Source of the DNA: DAIPKP01 sp964545875
GTDB lineage: Bacteria > Synergistota > Synergistia > Synergistales > Aminiphilaceae
Direction: 5' to 3'
Assembly: GCA_964545875.1 (NCBI GenBank)
Contig: CAZJHH010000013.1
Location: 1 to 50,398 of the forward strand
DNA: 50,398 bases
Part shown: positions 15,337-25,200 of the stretch, one piece after another
Position numbering within the stretch: position 1 is the first letter of the stretch
How the letters are laid out: every line of letters starts with the position of its first letter
Position numbers and translations under genes: made by a program
Notes under the pieces: generated by a model
Told to the model about the DNA's origin: nothing
What the model saw: the letters and a program-made list of their open reading frames with translations, nothing else
The model's database searches: none

Positions 15337-17952
15337 ATGATGAATCAATTTTCCTCACTGGAACTGGGAAAGCGAGCCCTTGACTACTTCCGGAGGGGCA
15401 TGGAAACCTCGGGGCACAACATTGCCAACGCGGATGTGGAAGGATTCTCCCGTCAGCGGGTAGAGGTTTCCACCACGGATCCTTTCACCACCCCCGGCAT
15501 GGCCCGCCCCTGGGTGTACGGCCAGATCGGCACGGGAGTCAAGGTGGACGCCATCGTGCGCATGCGGGACGCCTTCCTGGACGCCCAGTTCAACGAAGAA
15601 AGCACCGTCCTGGGGTACTGGGACCAGATACAGCAGGTTCTCCGTACGGCAGAACTCTACGTGAACGAGCCTAACGGTACGGGTTTCGAGGTCTCGGTCA
15701 ACGAATTCTGGGCGGCCCTTCAGGAGGCCAGCAAACGTCCCGATGATTCTTCGGTGAGGGCGGATCTGGTGGAAAAAACCCGGACGCTCACGGTGATGAT
15801 GGATCAGCTCATCTCCAATTACGATGAATATCGCATGGCTATCAATCAGGAAATTGCCCTCAGCGTAGAAGAGGCTAATACCCTCATCGACGAAATCGCT
15901 CAGCTCAACGTCACCATCTCGGAGATCGAGGGAGTGGGATGGAACCCCAACGATCTCTACGATGCCCGGGATCTCAAGGTCTCTCAGCTCTCCAAGCTCA
16001 TCAACTGCGAACCCGCCACCCTCTGCGACATGGAAGACGGGCAGTTCAAACTCTATGTGGACGGCAAGCTCATCGTCCAGGGAGAGCAGACCCGACACCT
16101 CGTGCTCGTTAAAATTGCGGGCAACGGGGGCTATTTCGACGTGCAGATCGAGGACAACGAATTCGAACCCGTCAGCGATCTCGACGTGGCGGAGGTTATC
16201 ATCACTCAGCAGGCTCCGGAAGCGGTGCACATGCTCTCGGTGGAGCGCCTTGCCCGGGAAGTGGCCTGGGCCGTGGGAGGGGCGGATTCCGCCACCGACG
16301 GTGGTGCACGCCTCGCCGTGGAAGACCCCGGGGAGGCTCTGGATCTCTGCGGCATCTTCGACATCCAGGTCTCCAGCCAGGGAGTGCAGGTACGTTCCAA
16401 TGCCATAACCGCGCCTCCCGCCGCCAATCCGGGAGATCTTCTCGGTGTTCCCGCTGCGGGGGATCCCACGGAATACTCCTTCCGCGTCGCCGCAGGGGAT
16501 TCGGAGACCATTGTAACCGCCACCTGGGATGGCACAAATTGGCAGCTCTCGGACAATGCGGGAAGTCCCGTCACTCCCGGAGCTGCTGCGGGAATATTGA
16601 ACATAACGGATCTTCAGGGTTTTCTCAACGCAAACCACGGCTCTTTCCTCCATACCTCGGTGAACACCGCCGGTACGGTGCTTACCGTGGACTCCCTCGC
16701 CAAAAATCACATCTCCATCACGGATCTCAAGGGAAATCTCATGGAGGGCGCCGGGCTGGCGGATACGGGAAAGACCGTAACCATTCATATAAACGAGAGT
16801 GACACCCTTCAGACCATGGCCAACAAGATCAACGGGGCCTACAGCTTTGCCGAGCCCGAGGACAGCCACATCGTCCTTGCCGGAGATGCTCCCAATTCTC
16901 CAGAGGAGTGGCTCCACGCTTCGGTGGAGCAGGACGGCAACGGAGAATTCTATCTCAAGCTCACCAGCAACACCGTGGGAGAGCAATATCACATCAACCT
17001 CCGGGGAGATTCCGAGGGCAATCTCACGGTGCTCCGGCGGCTGGGGCTTCTTCAAACCAGCGGAGATACGGCCTATCAGAGCATGGCTCAGGATGCCTAC
17101 TTCGTCTACGACAACATGCACTACCTTTCTTCCAGCAACTCCTTTACCGAAGCCCGTAAGATCACTCCCGTGGACGGATACGATGCGGCTACCCTGGAGG
17201 TGGTCTCCCCAGGAATTGCCGGAAGTCCGCCGGATCACTACACGTATCCCCCCGAGGTTTCCGACGGCGTGGCGGGAATTTATTTCTTCCTCAAGGGGAC
17301 GGGTACTACCGAAATCACTTGCCGTCACCACGTCAAGGGCGGCGAGATCTTCGGTCTTCTCGAAGGGCGGGACGACATCCTCCTTGAAAGCCTCAGTACC
17401 TTCGATGAGCTCGTCTATGGCCTGGTCTCCGAAATGAACGCCATGCACTATGCGGGGCACGGTACGGGGGATTACGAAAACGTTACGGGCACGGACTTCT
17501 TCGTTCCCGTATCGGTAGAGTACGGCGCCTCCCGAAACTTCTCCATCAACGAAATGCTTTCCCTCTATTCGGGGCTCCTGGGATTTGCCGCAGATGACGG
17601 CAAGGGGGCTACCGCAGGGCAGGGAGACGGCACCAACGCTCTCAACATGGCCCAGCTCAAGCATGCGGAAATCATGGGTGGGGGAAGTTACACCATAAAT
17701 AGCTTCTACGAGGGTTTTATCGCCCAGCTCGGAGCTCAGGCCAAGCGGGCCAATACCATGCAGGGCAACCAGGAAACTTTGGTAACCCAGATCGACAACC
17801 AGCGTCAGTCCGTCATGGGAGTCAACATCGACGAAGAGATGATCGACATCGTCAAGTTTCAGCAGGCCTTCAATGCCATGGCCCGGATGATCACCGTCAC
17901 CGACGAGATGCTGGACCGGGTGATCAACGGCATGGGCGTGGTGGGACGATAA
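15337..17952 (+). CDS. flgK: FlgK, hook-filament junction protein 1 (enlarged)
   Basis: The product has 871 residues against about 500-550 in Bacillus or Salmonella. Residues 1-60 hold the conserved start (LGKRALDYFRRGMETSGHNI, then GFSRQRVEV). The C-terminus has GVNIDEEMIDIVKFQQAF and the final MLDRVINGMG helix. The extra length lies in the middle (about residues 330-700), which is rich in small and beta-forming residues. It includes a stretch like the hook IN motif, ESDTLQTMANKINGAY. It joins hook to filament outside the cell. GGGAGG precedes the ATG by 8 bases. No promoter is seen directly ahead, so it is likely co-transcribed with flgM-flgN. Confidence 0.93.
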   Translation: MMNQFSSLELGKRALDYFRRGMETSGHNIANADVEGFSRQRVEVSTTDPFTTPGMARPWVYGQIGTGVKVDAIVRMRDAFLDAQFNEESTVLGYWDQIQQVLRTAELYVNEPNGTGFEVSVNEFWAALQEASKRPDDSSVRADLVEKTRTLTVMMDQLISNYDEYRMAINQEIALSVEEANTLIDEIAQLNVTISEIEGVGWNPNDLYDARDLKVSQLSKLINCEPATLCDMEDGQFKLYVDGKLIVQGEQTRHLVLVKIAGNGGYFDVQIEDNEFEPVSDLDVAEVIITQQAPEAVHMLSVERLAREVAWAVGGADSATDGGARLAVEDPGEALDLCGIFDIQVSSQGVQVRSNAITAPPAANPGDLLGVPAAGDPTEYSFRVAAGDSETIVTATWDGTNWQLSDNAGSPVTPGAAAGILNITDLQGFLNANHGSFLHTSVNTAGTVLTVDSLAKNHISITDLKGNLMEGAGLADTGKTVTIHINESDTLQTMANKINGAYSFAEPEDSHIVLAGDAPNSPEEWLHASVEQDGNGEFYLKLTSNTVGEQYHINLRGDSEGNLTVLRRLGLLQTSGDTAYQSMAQDAYFVYDNMHYLSSSNSFTEARKITPVDGYDAATLEVVSPGIAGSPPDHYTYPPEVSDGVAGIYFFLKGTGTTEITCRHHVKGGEIFGLLEGRDDILLESLSTFDELVYGLVSEMNAMHYAGHGTGDYENVTGTDFFVPVSVEYGASRNFSINEMLSLYSGLLGFAADDGKGATAGQGDGTNALNMAQLKHAEIMGGGSYTINSFYEGFIAQLGAQAKRANTMQGNQETLVTQIDNQRQSVMGVNIDEEMIDIVKFQQAFNAMARMITVTDEMLDRVINGMGVVGR

Positions 17953-17970
17953 GGGAGGGAGGACATTTCC

Positions 17971-20900
17971 ATGGGATACCGCATTACCAATAACATGATG
18001 ACCAACACCTACCTCTCGAACCTCCACGGCAACTTGGGTCGTCTCACGGATCTCCAGCGCCAGATGTCCACGGGGAAGCTCTACGACCGCCCCAGCCAGA
18101 ATCCCATCGATGTGGTGCGGGATCTCAGCCTTACCACCAACATCTTTGAGAACGAGCAATATATCCGCAACATGGACGATGCCATCACCTGGCTCAAGAA
18201 CACGGATCAGGGGTTGAGCCAGATAAACGGAAGCGTACAGCGCATTCGGGAACTCGCCATCTATGCGGGGGATGGAGCTCTGGAGACCACCGACGTGGAG
18301 GCCATTGCCCTGGAGATCGAACAGCTCCGGGACGAACTCATGATGACCGCCAACTACAGCGTGGAGGGCCGCTACCTCTTGGCGGGACTCGCCACGGGAA
18401 CGATCCCCTTTGTAAAGGATGCCGAGGGAAACATCATCTATAAGGGTAACCTGGGAAACGTACAGTTCGAAATGCAGCAGGCCTTTGTGGGACAGGTCTC
18501 CCTCAACGGAAGGGATGTCTTTCCCGAACAGTTCACCCGGAACGCTCTCCGAAGCATCGAAGTCCCCATAGACTTCGAATGGAAGGGCCGTGGTGAAATC
18601 ATCCAGATTCAGGTGGGAGACAAGGTCGCCAAGGTACGCATTCCCGAAGAGTGGACCGACGATAACACCAACGGCATCCGGGATGCCCAGGATCAGAATC
18701 TCTTCCGGGATTGCGGAGAACTGGACGGATACAATCTGGATCAGATCGCCGCCATCATCCGCAACAGCACCAACATGGGAGATATGAGCAAACTTATCTC
18801 CGTAGAGGTTTTCAAAGACGAGGCTACGGGAACCCAGCAGCTTCTCATCAAGAGCCATACGGGAGAACCCGTGCGGGTCACGAGCTGGCAGGAAACGGAC
18901 TATCCCGTGGCGGCTTCCGAAGGATCCCAAACCCCCGAAGGCAGCTATCCCAAACAACCCAATGCGGCGTTCAGCACTCTCACCGACACTGCCTGGGCCG
19001 CTTCGGCGGAAGGCGGTTCCATAACCTTCCGTTGGGGGGATGGAGAGATCGATACCGTTGCCTTTACCCAGACCGAAGTCCAGGATAAAGCGGCATTGCT
19101 TGGAATAAGCGAAATCGAAGCCCTGGGAACCATTGTCGAAGAAAAAGTTCCGGGTATCTTCGTGCAGACGAAAACCGACACCTCGGGGAATGCCGTGCTG
19201 GCCTTCTATGCGGAAAACCGGCTGGATACCTTTTTGCTGGATGACATGACCGGCGATGCGGCGGCCCTCTTCGGCGGAGAGACCGCGGCCTCGGCGGAGG
19301 TGTCGGATTTCAAGGGCGTTATCCTTCCTGCTACGGAGTTTGGCGGTGGAGGCGTAACCTTTGACGGCGTTACCTACTATACGACTCCCGAAGCGATCAA
19401 TGCGGCGGATCTCGGTCTTTGGGCGGAAGTTCGGGGAACCGACGTCTTTATCTACGGAATCACCTCCGGAGCGGCTCAGGGAGTAACGGGAGACAGCGGA
19501 ACCATCTATGCTCCCCAAAGCCTCTTCCGGGCCCCCGAGCCCGATCACAGCCATATAAATTTTGCCTCGTACATGGGGCTGGAGACCGCCATCCAAGGTA
19601 CGGAACTGCCTCTGGACAGCTTGGTAATGGATGGTTCGGATCCCACCGCCGTTCCCATGCACATCCGCCTCGAGGCGGGAAAAAACCATGCGGAGCTCGA
19701 AATTCCCTCAGGGGAAACCCTTACTCTGGAGCAGTTTGCTCAACGCCTCCGGGGCGTGGCGGGAGATTGGCTGGAGGTGGTGGTCGCCACGGATGCAGAG
19801 GAATCCAACGATTATGATCTTCTCAACCGGGGCATGGAAAATGCCGAGCCTGCCACCCAGAAACTTATCCTCCGCACCAAGGACGGCACCTCCCTGGCGG
19901 TGTACGACAAGAATATCGGCACCGCCACCTTCGCTGCGGACCTCGGCATCAGCACTGCCCTTTACGGAGATGCTACGGGAATGATGGTCCCCTCTGCGAC
20001 GGACCTTGACGGCAACATCCCCGCCCGAATGTCCATCTCCGTGGGGGACGAATCCTTCGAAGTTCGTATATCCCGGGAGGATGTGGCTTCCGGTATCAGT
20101 GCGGTACTCGCATCCATTCAAGAGCAGGTGGGAAAGGACCGTATCGGCTACACCGTGGATGGGAACAACTTCGCCCTCTATGCCAAAAACGGCGAAACTC
20201 TTACAGTGTATGACATGCCTTTCTGTGATCCCATCTACTCGGACTACTCCGCAGGGCTCGCCATGCAGTGGGGCATCCAGACGGGAATCCGGAGCGATGC
20301 GGCGGTGCTCAACAATACCCCTGCCGGAGCGGATGGTACCATACGAATTACCACCCCTGGAAGAAGTACGGATATCTCGGTCTTTGCGGGAGAAACCCTG
20401 AAAGACCTGGCGGTGCGCATCCAGAACAACGTACCCTGGCTGAACGTGGCGTATCTCGATACGGATCCGGATAATCCTGGGGCGGGCAATGCCCGGCTTT
20501 CTCTCACCGCCAAGGACGGATCGGTGGTGAACATCTTCGATATCACCGGTACCGAGGCCTCGGGAACCTTCGGCATGGATACCGCCATTCGAAGCACCGC
20601 GGATATTTCCGGATGGACCGCCGCAGCCACAGATCTCCTTACCTTCGAGGTCAACGGCATGGAGCACACCATCGACCTGGAGCAGATGGCGGGAGGTGGC
20701 CCGGAAGAGCTCGTATGCCTCATCAACTCCCGGTTCCAGGGGCTCGATGTCAAGGCTCAGCTTGTGGATGCCGGAGTTGGGGATCAGCGGCTGGTGCTCA
20801 CCTCCGAAAGAGGCTATGCCGTAACGATAACTGATGCTCCTGCAGGGCTTAACCTTGGAGGACTTCCGGTTTCCACCCCCAACCGGGGAAGCACCGTCAC

Positions 20901-21291
20901 CAACAGTCCCTACGGTCAGAATGTCACGGTCCGCACCCATTCGGAAGAATCTCCCATGGACTTCTTCGGCCTTATCGATAACCTTGCCGCGGCAGTCCGG
21001 GCGGAGGACCGAGATGGAATATCCCACAGCCTTCTCGGCAACATCGATGCGTACATGGACAATCTGCTCAAATGCAGGGCCCAGACGGGGGCTCTCATAA
21101 AGCGTTACGATACCAGCCAGGAGCGGCTTACCCAGAACAACACCGCCACGGAAGAACTCCGCAGCAAGGTGGCGGATACGGATCTGGCGGAAGCTGTCAC
21201 CCGGTTCAGCATGGCTCAGTCCGTCTATCAGGCGAGCCTTGCGGTAATCGCCAAAATCGTACAGCCCACCCTCGTGGATTTTCTCAGTTAA
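17971..21291 (+). CDS. flgL: FlgL, hook-filament junction protein 3 (very large)
   Basis: The product has 1106 residues against about 300-320 in well-studied bacteria. Residues 1-180 are the conserved N-terminal helices (TNNMMTNTYLSNLHGN, QMSTGKLYDRPSQNP). Residues about 1000-1106 are the matching C-terminal helices ending in MAQSVYQASLAVIAKIVQPTL. The 800 residues between are beta-rich and contain at least four tandem modules of about 100 residues, listed separately. It links FlgK to the first flagellin ring. It follows flgK after 18 bases with a strong GGGAGG site and is followed by a terminator. Confidence 0.9.
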   Translation: MGYRITNNMMTNTYLSNLHGNLGRLTDLQRQMSTGKLYDRPSQNPIDVVRDLSLTTNIFENEQYIRNMDDAITWLKNTDQGLSQINGSVQRIRELAIYAGDGALETTDVEAIALEIEQLRDELMMTANYSVEGRYLLAGLATGTIPFVKDAEGNIIYKGNLGNVQFEMQQAFVGQVSLNGRDVFPEQFTRNALRSIEVPIDFEWKGRGEIIQIQVGDKVAKVRIPEEWTDDNTNGIRDAQDQNLFRDCGELDGYNLDQIAAIIRNSTNMGDMSKLISVEVFKDEATGTQQLLIKSHTGEPVRVTSWQETDYPVAASEGSQTPEGSYPKQPNAAFSTLTDTAWAASAEGGSITFRWGDGEIDTVAFTQTEVQDKAALLGISEIEALGTIVEEKVPGIFVQTKTDTSGNAVLAFYAENRLDTFLLDDMTGDAAALFGGETAASAEVSDFKGVILPATEFGGGGVTFDGVTYYTTPEAINAADLGLWAEVRGTDVFIYGITSGAAQGVTGDSGTIYAPQSLFRAPEPDHSHINFASYMGLETAIQGTELPLDSLVMDGSDPTAVPMHIRLEAGKNHAELEIPSGETLTLEQFAQRLRGVAGDWLEVVVATDAEESNDYDLLNRGMENAEPATQKLILRTKDGTSLAVYDKNIGTATFAADLGISTALYGDATGMMVPSATDLDGNIPARMSISVGDESFEVRISREDVASGISAVLASIQEQVGKDRIGYTVDGNNFALYAKNGETLTVYDMPFCDPIYSDYSAGLAMQWGIQTGIRSDAAVLNNTPAGADGTIRITTPGRSTDISVFAGETLKDLAVRIQNNVPWLNVAYLDTDPDNPGAGNARLSLTAKDGSVVNIFDITGTEASGTFGMDTAIRSTADISGWTAAATDLLTFEVNGMEHTIDLEQMAGGGPEELVCLINSRFQGLDVKAQLVDAGVGDQRLVLTSERGYAVTITDAPAGLNLGGLPVSTPNRGSTVTNSPYGQNVTVRTHSEESPMDFFGLIDNLAAAVRAEDRDGISHSLLGNIDAYMDNLLKCRAQTGALIKRYDTSQERLTQNNTATEELRSKVADTDLAEAVTRFSMAQSVYQASLAVIAKIVQPTLVDFLS
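19570..20867 (+). repeat. Four tandem beta-type modules in FlgL
   Basis: Successive units begin near 19570, 19948, 20275 and 20581, each coding for 95-125 residues. Each opens with a phrase of the type G(L/I/M)-x-TA(I/L): GLETAIQG, GISTALYG, GIQTGIRS, GMDTAIRS. Each has a late strand pair such as KLILRTKDG, RLSLTAKDG or RLVLTSERG, followed by a hydrophobic-x-D strand (AVYD, NIFD, TITD). The DNA itself is not obviously repeated, so the duplication is old. Confidence 0.65.
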
Positions 21292-21321
21292 ACGGCGGCC
21301 CGAAAGGGAGCAGAAAAGAGC

Positions 21322-21359
21322 AGAAGCCCCTCCTTAGAACTTAGGAGGGGCTTCTTTTA
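21322..21359 (+). terminator. Terminator of the flagellar cluster after flgL
   Basis: A perfect 13-base-pair stem (AGAAGCCCCTCCT and its complement), 8-base loop, then a T-rich tail. It lies 31 bases after the flgL stop. Confidence 0.85.
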
Positions 21360-21447
21360 TAGAATTTTTGTCCGAGATAATAATGTCATGATTTTTGCGG
21401 GAAGGTTGCATTTATCTAAAATTTTTTTACGAAGATGGGTTTTGGTT

Positions 21448-21475
21448 TTGTGAGTTGCGAAGAAAGATGTAAAAT
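21448..21475 (+). promoter_or_regulatory. Candidate promoter of the MNT/HEPN pair
   Basis: TTGTGA, a 16-base spacer, TAAAAT, in an AT-rich 140-base stretch after the flgL terminator. Confidence 0.4.
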
Positions 21476-21497
21476 GAAAATGAAAGGGCGTGGGGAA

Positions 21498-21848
21498 ATG
21501 GAAAATTACGGCACTTTTTCACAAATAAAAAATATGTCTCCCGTGCAGAGCCGGGAAGAGCTTGTCTTGCGTCTTTCGCAAAACAAAGAAGCCTTGTGCC
21601 GCATGGGGGTGGTGGGGCTGGGGCTCTTTGGCTCTTTCGCCCGGGGGGAGCAGACTCCAGAAAGTGATGTGGATCTTCTCGTGGAGTTTTCTCCGGATTC
21701 TCATACCTTCCATGGCTTCATGGAGCTTGTCTTTTTTCTCGAAGATCTCTTGGGCCGTTCCGTGGAGGTCGTAACTCCCCAGGCTCTCAGCCCCTATATC
21801 GGGCCTGCCATAATGAGAGAAGTTCAGTATATTCATGTCGCATCGTGA
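21498..21848 (+). CDS. mntA: MntA-like nucleotidyltransferase (antitoxin of a MNT/HEPN pair)
   Basis: The product has 116 residues. The minimal nucleotidyltransferase motif is GLFGSFARGEQTPESDVDLL: GSFARG followed by the two metal-binding aspartates of SDVD. In characterised pairs MntA adds AMP groups to the HEPN toxin and silences it. The partner follows with a 14-base overlap. Several in-frame ATG codons exist from 21435. I place the start at 21498, downstream of the likely promoter, with AAGGG about 10 bases ahead; the exact start is uncertain. Confidence 0.8.
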   Translation: MENYGTFSQIKNMSPVQSREELVLRLSQNKEALCRMGVVGLGLFGSFARGEQTPESDVDLLVEFSPDSHTFHGFMELVFFLEDLLGRSVEVVTPQALSPYIGPAIMREVQYIHVAS

Positions 21849-22131
21849 GTATCTTTGCCACATGATGGAAGAGATAGATTTTGTCCTTCTGCAAACGGAA
21901 TCGGTTTCGGAAGAGGTTTTTTCCTGCGATCCCGTACTGAAGCGGGCCGTGGTGCGCAGCCTTGAAATTATAGGAGAGGCGGCGGCAAAAATGCCATATG
22001 TTTTTCGCGTAGAGCATCCCCAAATAGAATGGCGAAAAATTATCGCCTTGCGAAACAAGCTGATCCACGAGTATTTTGGGGTAGATTACGGCATCCTGTG
22101 GGATGTCGCCACGAACATATTGCCCGATTAA
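21835..22131 (+). CDS. hepT: HepT-like HEPN ribonuclease (DUF86), toxin partner
   Basis: The product has 98 residues. The catalytic Rx4-6H signature of HEPN ribonucleases is intact as RNKLIHEYFG, including the HxY tyrosine that MntA-type enzymes modify. The preceding helix SLEIIGEAAAKMP is typical of DUF86. It probably cleaves RNA when not neutralised. The start codon overlaps the end of the antitoxin gene, so translation is coupled. The pair sits between flgL and the giant flagellin, where B. subtilis has other flagellar genes. Confidence 0.85.
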   Translation: MSHREYLCHMMEEIDFVLLQTESVSEEVFSCDPVLKRAVVRSLEIIGEAAAKMPYVFRVEHPQIEWRKIIALRNKLIHEYFGVDYGILWDVATNILPD

Positions 22132-22166
22132 AAAAAACAGCTCGCATATATCCTGGAAGAATAAAA

Positions 22167-22215
22167 TTACCCCCCGAGGATACACAACGAAACGTGTGTT
22201 ATCCTCGGGGGGTAA
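22167..22215 (-). terminator. Terminator of the giant flagellin gene
   Basis: A 20-base stem of GGGG-rich sequence with one bulged base lies between the converging hepT and flagellin genes. On the minus strand it is followed by TTTTATTCTT. On the plus strand no T run follows. Confidence 0.75.
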
Positions 22216-22234
22216 TGTATGTCTTTCGGTGTAC

Positions 22235-25200
22235 CTACTGCAGAAGCGAAAGCACGTTATTCGGCAGCTGGTTTGCCTGGGTCATCATGGAAATGCTCGC
22301 CTGGGTCAGAATATTCAGCTTGGTGAATTCCATCATTTCCTTGGCAAGATCCAGATCCCGAATCCGGGATTCTGCGGCGGAAAGATTCTCCGAAGCCACG
22401 GTCAGTGCGGAAGTGGCATGCCCCAGCCGATTTACCAGAGCGCCGCATTGGGAGCGATGTCGTGACACTTTGTGGATGGCGTTGTCGATACGGGTGATGG
22501 CACGGCTCGCATTCTGCCGGCTCGTTACCTTGAGATTTTCTATTCCGAGGGTGCCCGCATCCACCGCTCCGAGAGAAAGAAGCAGTTTTTCCCCTTCGTT
22601 CGCTCCAATCTGGAGAACCGAGGAGTTGTCCGCCAGGTGGATCTTTCGAATAACCTGGGAGGCATTGCTCAATAAAAAGCGCCCCGTGGCCTGGTTATAT
22701 TCGATACCGTTTATTCCCAGAAGCGATCCAAACTGCAGCCGAACCGCATCTCCCCAGACTCCCCGCAAATCTTCGCTGCCTTGTACCTTCAGGCTGGAGG
22801 CAACGGTAAAATCCGAATGGGCATCCGAGACGCTCACGGTATAGAGATTCTCCGAAGCCTCGCTGATTACCGCAAAGCCCAGGGCCTGCAGAATCGCGTC
22901 ATCTCCGATAAGCGTATAGGCCCCTTCTTTGCCCGCCAGGGCAGACCGAAGAACCATGGTACCCCTCACGGAATCCAGAGAGTTTCTATCATTGAGATAT
23001 CCCGTAAAGGTGGCGAACTTGCTTTTCGAAGCATCATCCATAAGAAGATCCAGATCGCCCTCCGCCAGGCCATAAAGGGTCTGGTTGAGACGTTCCAGAA
23101 CGTCTCCCACCTCGTCGTTTCCGTAAAGCGTAAGAAGAGCCTCCCTGTCTCCCTGGGAGATGGTAATGGAAACGGGCTCGTCGAGAAGAAACTTTCCGTT
23201 GGCGTCCCAGAACTGGGCGATATCTCTCAGGGGTGAGTAGTAGTGCGCCACCCCGCCGTCGATCCCTTCTCTATATACCGAATCGAAGAGGGCCGCATCT
23301 CTTACGACCCGGGGGGTATCGTCCGATCCGGGATCTCCCGTAGGAGTGCCCCCGTTGAAATCCTCGAAGGTCAGGTTCAGGGTGCCGTCGTAGACCTTGC
23401 CGCCGTAAGAGGTGTTTCCGAGCTCCGAAATTCTGGGAGCCACCTGGTACGTGCGGAGTGCGGTCTCCCTGTTATCCAGCACGCCGTCGAAAAAGCGCCA
23501 GCTTATGGGGTAAATTCCCGGATCCGTATCTCCCCCGAAAAGATCTATCTCGTCCACCGCATAGCGTTGTGTAACCGGATCCCATTCGCTCTGTCCGTCC
23601 GCCACCAGGGAGATGGAGAAGCGATCTCCTTCGCGGAGCCGGGTAACGTCGGTGAAGTCGAAGTGGTTGAAGCTGAGCCCCTGGAAATCCGGCGAATTCA
23701 AGAGTGAAAGATTTGCATTGGTCAATCCGAAATGGGCGGTTTCGGTCTCCACGTACTGATAATTCCCATCCCGATCCATCACATGTCCCTGAATGCGCAT
23801 GGTTACCCGGCCGTCGTGAATATCCAGCACGTCGAAAAGAAGCAGGGCATTCCGGGTTTCGTCCACGGCGTACTCGATGCGTTCCAGAAAATCCCGTTCT
23901 CCCTCACCGTCCTGAAGATCCTGGAAGAAAAAGCCATTTACCACGGCCCCCGCTTCGGGAATCGTTTTTCCCTGGTAATTCACCTCCGCCACGGCATAGG
24001 GCATTCCCGTCCATCCCGGACCTTCTCCCGCCTGGGTTCCCGAGGCAAATCCCGATGCGGCCACGTTCAGAAAGAGCTCTCCCGTGGAAGTGTTGGTGAC
24101 ATTGTTGGCATTGTTGGGATCCACAAAAAAGCCCAGCATTCGCAGGCGGTTTTCGGGATCCGCCGAGGGGTTTGCGTCGTAGAAGGAGTTTTCCGCTCCC
24201 GCATCGAAGCGGTATTCCATGGTACGGTGCAATCCCCCGGTAAGCCCCCAGGGATCCGCGTCTATGGTAACCACCGCATCCGAAATGAACCCGGCGGGAG
24301 TTCCCGGAGCGGCGTTTTCATAGGTGCTTCCCGCCCGGGCGGCCACGTTTACCACGAAACGATCATCCAACGTCAACCCCGAGGGTGCGAAGGCGTCGAA
24401 ACGGATGGCCCCATTTCCGCCTCCCGCGTTGAGTATCAGGGGGTTGCTCGCATCCACCGCGCCATGGGCGTTAAGATCGATATCCTCTTCGAATTCCACC
24501 CGGCTTCCGTCCCGGTTGTAGCCCTCTCCTTCCACATGGTAGGTGTTGTTCCCCGTACAGGTAAAAAGAATACAGGCGTTCGTATTCTCCTGCCGCCATA
24601 CCCGGATGGCGTTCGGCCCCAGCGCGGTATTGGGATCCTTGCCCCCCAGGTAGTAAGAGGTCTCGTCTCCGTACCATTCCTGGGCGTACCAGTGATCGTT
24701 CTCGGTGCCTGCCACGTCCCATCCCGCCCCGGCGGCGCCGTAGCGCTCGGCGGTGCGGAGAACGTTGCCGAAAGTACCTCCCGCAATGGTGTCGAAGCCG
24801 TTGTCGATGAAAGATACGTGGGATGCGTTGCTGTCGAAGGTGCCCACTCCGGTGCGGAAGTAGTGGGGGAGGGCGAACATGGCTCCCGCGGAATCCAGAA
24901 CGCCGTCGTTGAACACCATGGAGGCTCCGCCGTAGGTCTGGGCACCGTGGTTGGGGGAACCCAGAGCGGTGGAATCGTAGGTGGAGCCCGTAACCCCGTC
25001 CCGGATGCGGAAATCGAGCACATCGTGATTTCCCGCGGATCTGGCGGAGGTAAAAAGGGCCCAGGAATCGTTTACCCCAAGGTCTATGGTATCCGTAGTA
25101 TCGGGAATGGAGATCGACGTAAAGGGGAGGTTCGCATCTCCCACCAGGGGATTTGTGGTGCCGTCGTCTCCCTCCCACCACCAGTCCGTACGGGTTCCGT

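Noticed and set aside
15355..19689. A 1444-codon open frame on the minus strand opposite flgK and flgL
   Set aside because: It mirrors the codon structure of two certain genes in GC-rich DNA, and its translation shows no domain and an unnatural His/Gly/Arg-rich composition. The same holds for the long minus frames at 1918-4101, 6763-8070 and 8603-10825.
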